A stretch of 64,000 bases of DNA. It comes from Tanypteryx hageni. Taxonomy: Eukaryota; Arthropoda; Insecta; Odonata; Petaluridae. The position numbers and the translations under genes were made by a program. Within the stretch, counting starts at the first letter, position 1, and every line of letters starts with the position of its first letter. A model generated the notes under the pieces. It searched no databases. It had not been told where the DNA came from and saw only the letters and a program-made list of their open reading frames with translations. Location of the stretch: NCBI GenBank assembly GCA_028673005.1, contig CM054116.1, positions 145,821,173-145,885,172 on the forward strand, read 5' to 3'. Positions 55,544-64,000 of the stretch are shown in pieces.

Positions 55544-55705
55544 CTCAAGCGGAACATATATTCAGGAAAAACAATGTCTTCTGGGGAATGCGTAGTGACT
55601 CCAATCCAAGGTTGTTCCAGGTCGTCTATGGAATTGACCCAAACATCAAATATTTCTTCATCATGCAATGGTCGGTTAGACATGACTGCCCCATATCCAG
55701 GAGGT
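55544..55705 (-). CDS. NHR-domain host gene, first visible exon
   Basis: A 162-bp minus-strand exon with acceptor ATGTGCAG and donor TTGAG|GTATAAT. It encodes PPGYGAVMSNRPLHDEEIFD, VWVNSIDDLEQPWIGVTTHS and PEDIVFPEYMFRLR. This is the first half of an NHR domain (family: Y..GVVFS.RPL…FEVR…IGVTTH.P…FP.TM..LRSGTW). It splices in phase to 40456-40552 across a ~15-kb intron. The upstream exon was not found before 64000. It lies just 146 bases from the Tigger element at 55851. Confidence 0.78.
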
Positions 55706-55850
55706 CTGCACATTTTTATAAAGGAAAAAATAATACAAAAATGAATTACAAATAAATCTATTTCTCTATCTATGAAGAGTGTTTGCAAACTTTCAGGATT
55801 AATAATACATATAAAATATGTATACATACATGTATGTATGTATATATATA

Positions 55851-58630
55851 CAGTAGAAGATCGTTTATCCGGAATGTCTGGGACCTGGCCTCTTCCAGAT
55901 AAACGATATTTCCTCTGTTTAGATAGCTTAACTACAAAAGAGGACAACCATCAAAAAAAGACGTTTAAGCACGTAATATGTATAAAAAGTAATACGGGAC
56001 TAAAGTAGGGTAAGAAATAAACAAGTTTTAAAAGAGTATATGTTTTATAAAATCTTTAATTTAATGCAAACTTTTCATGCGATGAATTTGAGAATGTATG
56101 TATTAATCGTCAATTAATTATTGTCGTCAATTTTGCAGCAATGGAAGACAGTTGGGTATATCTGAAAATGGAAAAAAATAATATGTTACAATGTAAGTTG
56201 ACAAAAATATTCGTAATTACATAATTTGAAGTAGACATACATAACCGGTTAATATTATTTTACTCATGCAAATAGATTTCACTTCGGATACCATGCTGTG
56301 TGCATACTCCCACACGATCGGGATGTAAGCCAATCTAATTCACTTGTCAATATGCGATAAACACCCCAAAACAATTTTATAATGATAGGTCTACCCATTT
56401 GTACATAAAATAATAACTATTTTATACTACATATATATAATAATCATTATTAACACTACTATTAACACTCTCAAAAGAAAATTCTCAATTTGCAATGCCC
56501 ACTCATTTCCATAAAAAAGAAGCATATAGAAATAAAAAATGAAATTTTATTTACCTGGAAATCCTTGTTGATTCGCAGATAGGGATGTACAGAGTCACTT
56601 AACAGTAGGAATTGTGGTAACAGCGTCTGCAGAAACTGAAGGAGAGGATGATGAAACAGTTCTTTTAAAAAAATCTATCAGTGTCATCTGCTTGCACTTG
56701 CTACGCCCTTCTTTTTCAAAATTTTCTTTCAGCCTGCACATCTGGAGTACCTCCTGCTCAGTTGTAAATGACCTTTGCTCCATGAACTTGATAAGATTAT
56801 CACAACATACAATAGCCTCGGACATAGTCATTTTCTTCTCCTCGTCAACTAACACATCATTGTCTTCGCTGTCTTCACTCTCATTTAACGTGGGGCCAAT
56901 AACAGCATCAATAACTTCTCTGTTGGTGAAAGTTTGACAAATAGGAGCATTTTTATCACATTCAATCCATCCCTCAATTTCATTATCAGTTAGGTCTGGG
57001 ACAGCATTAATTCCCTTCATATATTGCACAAATTCTACAAAATCATCATTAAGTTTGGATGAATCAAATCCAAGAAAGTCATCTGTCTGTTGTTTGGAAT
57101 CTTCATTAAATTTTGTTTCTGGCAAAATATTATGCCAACACCATTTTAAAACTGAGGGTGTTACCTTATTCAATGCACGTAAAATACACTACACCGCCTT
57201 TAGTGTTACATCTTTTTTGAACCGTTCGTAGCAGAAAGACCTGTCAAAATTTTCAATTTTCTCATTAATTCACTATGATAATGGCATTTAAAATTTTTAA
57301 TTATGCCTTGATCCATTGGTTGGATGAGAGACGTACAATTTGGGGGTAAATACGACACGAAAACATTCTCCTTGACGAGAGTTTCTACTGGAGGGTGAGC
57401 AGGGCAGTTGTCCAACAATAATAATATTTTTGCATTTTCAGGTAAGCCAACCTTCTTGAAATGATCCCTTACCTCAGGTAAAAAATGACCATTAAACCAC
57501 TCACCAAAAATGTCTTGAGTGATCCAAGCACGTTTGTTTGCACGGTAAATCACGGGGAAAATCTTTATGCCTTTGAAGACTCTAGGTTTTGCACTTTTTC
57601 CTATTACCATGAGCTTGCACTTGTGTGTGCCGCCAGAATTGGCACACATCATTACAGTAAGTCTCTCCTTAGACTCTTTTACTCCCGACGCTGCTTTTTC
57701 ATCAATGCAAACAAAAGTATACCGTGGGAGACAACGCCAAAACAAACCTGTCTCGTCCATATTGTATATTTGCTCCGTGCTAAGTCCATGTTCTTCCACA
57801 AACTTTGCTAAATCATTAACATATTCCTCCGCGGCTTCATAATTTGCTGACATTTTTCACCGGAAACTTTTAAATACCGTATACCATGGCGATTTTTTAA
57901 TTTCTGCAACCATCCCGTAGAGTAATCACATTCTCCAACGATTTTTAGATGCTCGTGGTAAGATTTTGCCTTCTCCATTATCATAGGACCTGAGATAGGA
58001 ATCTCTTCACTCCTACGTTGGTGGAACCACTCATACACTACTTTGTCTAGGTCACTACTCTTGGGACCACGTCAAGTTTTCCTTTTTGAGATACCAGCCA
58101 TTAAGTCTGATTCCGCAACAAATTGGAAAATTTTATCTTTCTGCACCTTTATGTCATATATTGTAGATTGTCCTACACCATACTCCTGACAAAGTTGAGA
58201 TACACTTATGCCGCGATCTATTTTTCTCAAAACCTCCACTTTTTGCTGGATAGTGAGATTCTGTCTTTCTCTTGCCGGCACTTGCTCCAGTCCCAACGTC
58301 TTCTGGATGCGTCTACTTGGGTATTCTCTCCATTATTACAGTTGGGGGACGGGATGAATAATGAATAAAATATTTGCAAAACTGCTGTTTACCACTTTAA
58401 ACAAAAAAGTTTTAACACCTTGTAAACACACCTTTAACACCTCTCGCACACATGGTTAGAAAGCAACAATCGGTGGTGGTAACTTTAGGAACTAATATGG
58501 CAAATCGTTCTTCAATTATGTATTAAATTGGCGCTATTGAAAAAATGGACCGTGATAAAATTCTTTTAGAATAATTCCATTGTTTGGATGTTTCCGTTGT
58601 TTAGAATTCCGGATAAACAATCCTCTACTG
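55851..58630 (-). mobile_element. Tigger-type DNA transposon with complete ends
   Basis: A 2780-bp element with TA on both sides. The left end starts CAGTAGAAGATCGTTTATCC and the inverted right end CAGTAGAGGATTGTTTATCC, so the roughly 25-bp TIRs differ at two positions. It carries one transposase on the minus strand with frame breaks. Good preservation of the ends and most of the protein suggests moderate age. Confidence 0.92.
56595..58296 (-). pseudogene. Tigger transposase (pogo superfamily), two frameshifts
   Basis: N-terminal CENP-B-like HTH (LTIQQKVEVLRKIDRGISVS, then QLCQEYGVGQSTIYDIK) at 58072-58296. A second HTH (WFHQRRSEEIPISGPMIMEK, WLQKLKNRHGIRYLKVSGEK) at 57808-58038 follows a stop. 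DDE core at 57206-57853: NMDETGLFW (first Asp), LLLLDNCPAHPP (second Asp), IQPMDQGIIKNFK (third Asp). The C-terminal part at 56595-57173 ends with an acidic region. A frameshift near 57850, one in the A-run near 57220, and a stop at about 57190 prevent expression. Confidence 0.9.
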
Positions 58631-58968
58631 TATATATATAATAAAATCATAATGGTCATCATCATGATGCATAATGCTCTAATTTTGTGAATAACTAATA
58701 AATTAACTTAGAAACCTGAAATTCCTCAGGATTTCAGTGTTAATGAATCTCTACATTATGATTACATAATTTCGAATGAGGTAACGGGTTTGACCCCAGA
58801 GGATGAATGTCGTTTCCCATAAGATAACATGTAAAAATCACCTTTTTGGTTTGAAGACTTCCATTCTTTTACTCTTTAAAATATCTTAAAATTAAGTTAT
58901 CGACATGAAATTTATGCTAATATAGGCCAAAATGAATGAGGATTCTTATTCTTATCATCGAATACTCA
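58631..58968. other. Unassigned spacer between two DNA transposons
   Basis: TA repeats followed by AT-rich sequence. No upstream NHR exon with splice sites could be recognised here. Confidence 0.45.
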
Positions 58969-59242
58969 TGCCCGAGTGCACCAACCCCGGTTAAATCAAC
59001 TGTTAGCTGATCGTGGTTAAGACTAACTGGCAGTTAAATCAAACTTGGAGTGCCCCAAAATTAAACAACGGTTTTGTAAATGTGGTTTGCTGATGACCGG
59101 TTTGCTTGATGATTGCTATGCTCAGCGCCATAGCCACATGTTAATTGCAAAACAAAGTGGTAAAGAAAACACGCACTTTGAATATCATGATTCATTCGTC
59201 TAGGTACAATTAGAGGCGGGGAAATAATATATTGTACTAAAG

Positions 59243-59431
59243 ATGAATATAGATGAAAAGAAGAGGCAGAGGACACCAAATTTTTCCACATATGAGATTG
59301 ACTTAATCGTGTATTTAGTCACAAAATAGAAAGTGATAGAAAACAAAAAAGCAGATGGGAATGCATTGAAGGAGAACGAGGCGATGTTGGTGGAAATAAG
59401 CATGGAATTCAATTCAATTCCAGGTAATTAA
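59243..59431 (+). pseudogene. Harbinger Myb/SANT-like protein, N-terminal
   Basis: ATG at 59243 opens MNIDEKKRQRTPNFSTYEID, then LIVYLVTK, a TAG, and KVIENKKADGNALKENEAML and VEISMEFNS. This is the first trihelix (Myb/SANT-like) segment of the DNA-binding partner encoded by Harbinger elements (R.PNFT..E…LV..Y…IE.KKTD). One internal stop breaks it. The rest of the protein is not recognisable and may have been deleted. Confidence 0.7.
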
Positions 59432-60309
59432 ATGAAAGTATAGTTGTATTGTATATCCGTTGCCATTTCTCCACAAAATATCTGTTAAACCTACTAATAA
59501 CTTAGTTAAACTTACAGTATTCAAGTTATAAAAGTTGGTTTAGGGTCATTCTATGCCAATTCATTCAACCCAACATCTCAGATTTTGATGAAATTTAACA
59601 GAAAGTATTGCTCAGTGGTTTTTGACCATACAGAAAATTTTACTCATCAGTTAAATACTTTCCGAGCTACAGATATTTTAATATGTCATAAATACCGCTT
59701 AAAATAGCCTCAACGTTAGTTTAGTGAGCATTTAAGGTAAGCCGAATTCCTTCTCTGCAACCGGACATGATAAAGTGACAATTCAGGCAAAGTTTAAAAT
59801 GTTGAATTTCATAAAAGGCAGACCTGATAGCAGTCTTTTTTTGTAGCATTCTTCATCATCAAAATTAACAATATTAATCAATAGCAATTGCAATTAATTG
59901 ATAAATTAGCACAACCTTATAGCCCATGGGTCATTCTGTTACTCCATTCAGATCAAATTCACAGGATTCTCACATTAAAATAAAATTTGTAACTATGTAG
60001 TACTTAACTATTTATCTTTATTATGTTTTATAGTCCTTATATCAATGGTGTCAAGTTTTGAAAATACTGCCATAATTAATATGCGACACTCACAAGCATG
60101 CAGATTAAATGCAATAATTCAAAAAACCAAAGCAATAGTATGGCAAAGCATGTATAATTCAGTAAAATACTTTTCCTTTTCAATATTTACCTTTAACCAG
60201 TCAACTATTATAATTCATATAAAACCAAAATTAAAATGAACAAGTTTTTATGGTTTTGAAGGTGTCACAAATAGAACATGTAATCAATTAAAGATGTGCT
60301 ACGAAAACC

Positions 60310-60865
60310 TAATGAGAAAAACTAGGAAAGACGTTGCTGACAGTCGAGTGGACCTGGTGACCTTATTCGAATGTGTCTGCAGTCTATGACACCTAATACA
60401 CCGGAAAAGTTCGCAATTCCATGGAACCCATACATAAACATTCTTTGTTCTAGTATAGAATTAGGGAAATGGACGAAGTGCGGTGAAAGGCTTGCTAAAT
60501 GCAACGCATAGTTCGTTGATGACACGCAGAGCAGTAGAACGGTTAATTCCGGCCAAATCTCAAATTAATATGTGGAAAGTTCCTGTGGTGTAAAACCTCA
60601 GTGCAGTCAAAAGTCTATTCATCGGCAAAAGAGGCTTATTTCTCTGTGTTGGATACTCCAGGTGGTGACGAATCCTTTCCAACAGAGCAAGGACTCTTGC
60701 TTTTGTTAATCAGAACCTTTCATGGAATTTCTTATCAGTCAGCTCTTTAAAGGGATCGCCCTTTTCCATGAATATTTCATCACAGTTTACTCGTCGACCT
60801 AAAAAATGTAGATCAACGAGCTCATCTTCAAAATTATCCCATCGGAACTCAATGTTTGTTTCCAA
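60310..60865 (-). pseudogene. HARBI1-like transposase, N-terminal half
   Basis: Read on the minus strand: FRWDNFEDELVDLHFLGRRV, GDPFKELTDKKFHERF, a stop, then LTKARVLALLERIRHHLEYP, PLLPMNRLLTALRFYTTGTF and a further stop, STALRVINELCVAFSKPF, and finally FSGVLGVIDCRHIRIRSPG. The last matches the first catalytic Asp block of Harbinger transposases (F.GV.G.IDGTHI.I). Frame changes and stops disrupt it, and the later DDE blocks are missing. Confidence 0.78.
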
Positions 60866-61277
60866 ACTGATGCCAGTTAAGGAACTTAACTGCTCGATTT
60901 TAGCCAGTTAATTCTTAATCACAGTTAAACATCCATTAAGCCCTAACCGGGATTGGTGCACACCAAAACGGGCTTCATCGTGGTTAGGAAATTATTTTAC
61001 TGTGGTCAGCTCCTAACCAGGGTTGGTGCACTCGGGCATCAACCTCATGCGAATTCGCTCATATTTTGAATTTATACTAGAGTTTTGGTAAATTTTTTAA
61101 CATTTCAATACTATGATTCCATTGTTATGGGTATTGTTGTCCCCGGTAATTTCAGTGTATATGCACTTATATAAAGTCAAAGATCGAAAATAAGATTAAA
61201 ACTTGCTTGAAATGACTGAAGATATAGATTGAATACAAATAAATCGTCCGAAGTTTTCATGTTATTTATATTTTTCA

Positions 61278-61730
61278 TCTATATTACTAAAATCCTATTT
61301 CTGGTTGTCTCTCTCTCTCTCTCTTTTTAATACCTCAGCCATTTTTAATCTGCGGGAATTTCAGCTCTCTGTTTTATCAAGTTATTCAAATAATTTTCTT
61401 AATTTGTTATTTAAAAACAAACATACATCCCTAAAAAATATATTCATTAAACTCACATCATGTCAGGGTGTGACAATACAAAAACTGGAAATAATGATAG
61501 AGCAGAAAAGTAAATAATTAAACATGTTTTTTATAATAGTGTTAAATTAATGCCATTTTTATTAATTTGTTATTAGAAACCAAATGCACATTCCATATAA
61601 AATACCCATATTCAAAACATATTCACTTGAAATTAATCAAAATCCAATAGGTACATGGTAGGAACGAAGAAACAATGAGCAAAGGGAGGGGGATTGGCAA
61701 GCGTCAGTGAGTAGGGGGCTTGCCCCCTAG
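61278..61730 (+). mobile_element. Short non-autonomous Helitron
   Basis: The 5' end is A|TCTATATTACTAAAATCC (Helitron 5'-TC). The 3' end is AGGGGGCTTGCCCCCTAG|T, a 7-bp GC hairpin leading straight into CTAG followed by T, inserted between A and T as expected. It is 453 bp with no RepHel coding and an internal (CT)n run at 61305-61324. Confidence 0.65.
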
Positions 61731-61814
61731 TATAAATAAATATAAATAAATAAATAAATATATATATATCATTATATATCGACGACTCTTACAGAGAAGG
61801 AGGAGGAGGAGGAT

Positions 61815-62039
61815 ACTAATGTTTAGGCACTTCCAGATGAGCTGGAGATTTGAAATTTTTTTCTTAGGTAGGATTTTGTGCAAAACCGACTAGAAAAAAC
61901 GAAAATCATGAAAAAGTGCAACAATAAAGCCGCTAAAAATTCGCAATTGTTTAAACAAATTTTCAAGGTTTATGTATTTCTGCATGTGCTATGGAGTTGA
62001 AATTTTTTTTATAAGTAGAATTCATAAAAAAACGAAATA
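61815..62039 (+). repeat. Interspersed repeat family R, copy 2 (left part)
   Basis: Plus-strand counterpart of 31560-31876. It is interrupted by the RTE-like LINE; the sequence continues at 63908 after the LINE. The last 50 bases (61990-62039) are duplicated on the other side of the insertion. Confidence 0.8.
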
Positions 62040-62040
62040 T

Positions 62041-63907
62041 CATCATCATCATGCTTCTGTCCGAAGACAGGTTTTAACTGAATCTCTGCCTCCATTTCTC
62101 TCTCTCCCTAGAAGCCCCTTTTATACCTCTATAAGTATTATATCCCTGCTTTATATTATCTAATATTCCTATTCTTTTTCTCCCTCTTCCTCTTCTTCCA
62201 CTAATTTTTCCTTCTAAGATCGTCCTTTGTAAACACTGTCTTCTCAATATGTGCCCTATCCAATTTGCTTTTCTTTTCCTGATTGTTTTTATTAGCATCC
62301 TTTCTTCTCCCACCATTTCTAATACTTCTTCGTTTCTCTTCCTCTCTGTCCATTTCACTTTCATCATTCTTCTCCATACCCACATCTCAAAACTTTCTAA
62401 ATATTTTTCCTCCTTTCTCCTTACCGTCCACGTCTCTGCACCATAAAGAGCTATGCTCCATATGTAGCATTTTGCTAATTTCTTCCTTGTTTCTAAATTT
62501 ATTTTCTTGCTTGTGAGAAGCTCCTCCTTCTCGTTAAATGCTGCTTTTGCCATTGCAATCCTACTTCTGATGTCCTGTGTACTACTTCCATCCTGTGCTA
62601 AAATACTGCCAAGATATTTGAAACTACTTACTTGTTCCAGTTTTTGGTCATTTACAATTATATTTAATTCTTTATGTTCCTTTGAAACCACCATGACTTT
62701 CGTTTTTTCGGCATTGATCTTCATTCCATATTGTTGGCCAACCTCCACTAATCTGTCTGTCATTCTCTGAAGCTCTTTCTCGCCTTCTGCTATTAAGCCC
62801 TGATCAACTGCATATTTAATGGTGGTGATACTTTCACCTCCTATCTTAAATCCTTTCTCTTCCATCAATGCTTCTTCTGTTATTGTTTCTGCATAAATAT
62901 TAAATATCGCTGGTGAAATAGGACAACCCTGCCTCACTCCCCTCCCTATTGAAGTACTTTCTGTTTCTTCTCCTTCAACCCTGACTAATCTTTTGATCAA
63001 AGTAAAGGTTTTTAAGCAATCTTTTATCTTTCCAATCTATTCCTATTTTGTTTAAAATACCCAGCATTTTATCCCATTTCACTCGGTCAAAAGCTTTCTC
63101 CCAATCTACAAAACAAAAATACATATCTTTATTGACTTCTAGCGCTCTTTCTATCATCATCCTCATACATCCTATAGCATCTCTAGTCCCCCTTCCTCTT
63201 CTAAAACCAAACTGATTATCTTGCAGCTCCTTTTCTATTTTACATTCAATTCTTTTGGTTATTATTCTGGTTAGAACTTTAGCTGTATGAGAAATTAAAC
63301 TAATAGTTCTGTAATCCTTACAACATTTTGCATTGTTCTTTTTCTCCAGTGGTACCATCACAACATCTAAAATATCTTCAGGCCATATGCCAGTATCATA
63401 TACTTGGTTAAAAAATTTTGTTAGTTGCTTAACTGCTTTCGACCCCAAAACCTTAAGAACGTCCACGGGTATATCATCACTCCCAACGACCTTCCTTCTT
63501 TTCATGTCATCAATTGCTCTTTTAACTTCAGACTCGAGAATACTTGGTCCTAGCTGATCTTCTTCCACATCCTCTTTTTCATTTAATTCAATATTTCTTG
63601 GCTTTCTTTCTTTGTCATACAGAACCTCAATGTATTCTTTCCAGACATTCTTTACATTGTCTGGCTCCGATACTATTTTACCACTTTTGTTCATGATTCC
63701 TTTACATCCTATCTTTCTTGCTTTTTTCTTGAATAGTTCCCTTGCTTTGCTATACATGAGGTCTGTTCTACAAATTCTTTCACATTCGACAATCTCCTCG
63801 CATTTCTCATTTATCCACTGTTCTCTGGCTTTATCTGTTTCCCTTCTTAAAGCATTATTTAACTCCTTGTACTTTCTTTGTCCTTCTTCAGTGTTTATGT
63901 TCTTCTT
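62041..63907 (-). mobile_element. RTE-like LINE, 5'-truncated
   Basis: A 1.87-kb minus-strand insertion with a 3' tail of (GAT)n, preceded by a CTGTC-TTCG-GACAG hairpin. It is flanked by a 50-bp duplication (61990-62039 and 63908-63957, one mismatch). The reverse transcriptase coding part is present without the endonuclease, so it is 5'-truncated. Related to the fragment at 48563-48980. Confidence 0.9.
62074..63757 (-). pseudogene. RTE-like reverse transcriptase, one frameshift, YAVD active site
   Basis: Minus-strand frames 62975-63757 and 62074-63000. The first has LESEVKRAIDDMKRRKVVGS, DIPVDVLKVLG, VMVPLEKKNNAKCCKDYRTI, QFGFRRGRGTRDAI and FVDWEKAFDRV. A 1-base shift near 62990 leads to GRGVRQGCPISPAIFNIY, then KYAVDQGLIAEG, where the usual YADD is YAVD (GAT to GTT), predicted inactive. 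SFKYLGSILAQDGSSTQDIR, YGAETWTVRRKEEKYLESF and the C-terminal HIL.RQCLQRTILEG region follow. It resembles pol proteins of RTE-like LINEs common in arthropods. Confidence 0.88.
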
Positions 63908-64000
63908 ATGGAGTTGAAATTTTTTTTATAAGTAGAATTCGTAAAAAAACGAAATAGGGATTATACAAATTTTGATATTATAATTTGTTTGTCTGTTAAA
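63908..64000 (+). repeat. Interspersed repeat family R, copy 2 (right part)
   Basis: Begins with the 50-bp target duplication of the RTE insertion, then continues GGGATTATACAAATTTTGAT to the window edge. Confidence 0.75.

Larger units (their letters stand above)
58969..61038. mobile_element. PIF/Harbinger transposon with complete ends
   Basis: Terminal inverted repeats begin TGCCCGAGTGCACCAACCC at 58969, with the inverse ending at 61038, one mismatch in the first 24 bases. TCA flanks both sides, a 3-bp target duplication. Two divergent genes fit the family: a Myb/SANT-like protein on the plus strand and a HARBI1-like transposase on the minus strand. The right end contains a second inner copy of the GGTTGGTGCAC motif about 75 bases inside. 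Confidence 0.88.

Noticed and set aside
58750..58800. tRNA-like B box (GGGTTTGACCCC)
   Set aside because: No A box at the right distance and no pairing; probably chance.
1..64000. CRISPR arrays, bacterial operons or ribosomal RNA genes
   Set aside because: No spaced direct repeats of that kind, no rRNA motifs, and the gene content is entirely eukaryotic.

Overview
This 64 kb window is AT-rich eukaryotic nuclear DNA, most likely from a large, transposon-rich arthropod genome. That is an inference: the repertoire (Penelope-like, CR1/Jockey-like and RTE-like LINEs, Ty3/Gypsy, hAT, mariner, Tigger/pogo, Harbinger, piggyBac-like, Helitron) points that way, but no sequence here fixes the species. 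Nearly all coding potential belongs to mobile elements, most of them broken by stops and frameshifts.

One host gene is visible. Three spliced exons on the minus strand (55544-55705, 40456-40552, 35450-35605) join in phase to encode most of a Neuralized homology repeat (NHR) domain, a stop codon and a nearby AATAAA. Upstream exons must lie beyond the right edge. Introns of about 15 kb and 4.8 kb are packed with transposons.

Layout. 1-3969: minus-strand Gypsy element (tRNA-Ser primer site, 177-bp LTR) inserted into ORF1 of LINE copy D, which resumes at 3970 and is itself split by a piggyBac-like TTAA element (4234-5128). 5917-19554: a probable hAT transposon nest, with a hAT left end at 5917 and a hAT transposase pseudogene plus right end at 16812-19554. 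Between them lie a mariner fragment, a Penelope-derived fold-back (6985-7269) and a Gypsy-type LTR element (7303-16665, two 282-bp LTRs, tRNA-Pro primer site). Inside that LTR element sits a nearly intact LINE (copy A, 7728-11804) with a 24-bp target duplication. 19555-26555: interspersed repeats, a hairpin with a hammerhead-like apex (23235-23373), a second hAT transposase fragment and tRNA-like SINE heads. 26555-30440: LINE copy B. 30441-41370: repeats, a Tigger-like MITE, a pogo-like element and two host exons. 41375-43476: LINE copy C. 44400-48092: a second plus-strand Gypsy lacking the RT palm. 48400-52283: RTE fragment, pogo remnant and a Penelope-like element with a GIY-YIG endonuclease. 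53910-64000: Tigger-like elements, the upstream NHR exon, a complete-ended Tigger, a complete-ended Harbinger with Myb-like and transposase genes, a short Helitron and a 5'-truncated RTE with a 50-bp target duplication.

The most striking signal is shared by all four copies of one LINE family. ORF1 ends in UGA followed by CU(A/G), and ORF2 continues in the same frame with no further stop. Two copies have no AUG before the endonuclease core. This is what would be expected if ORF2 is made by stop-codon readthrough rather than reinitiation.
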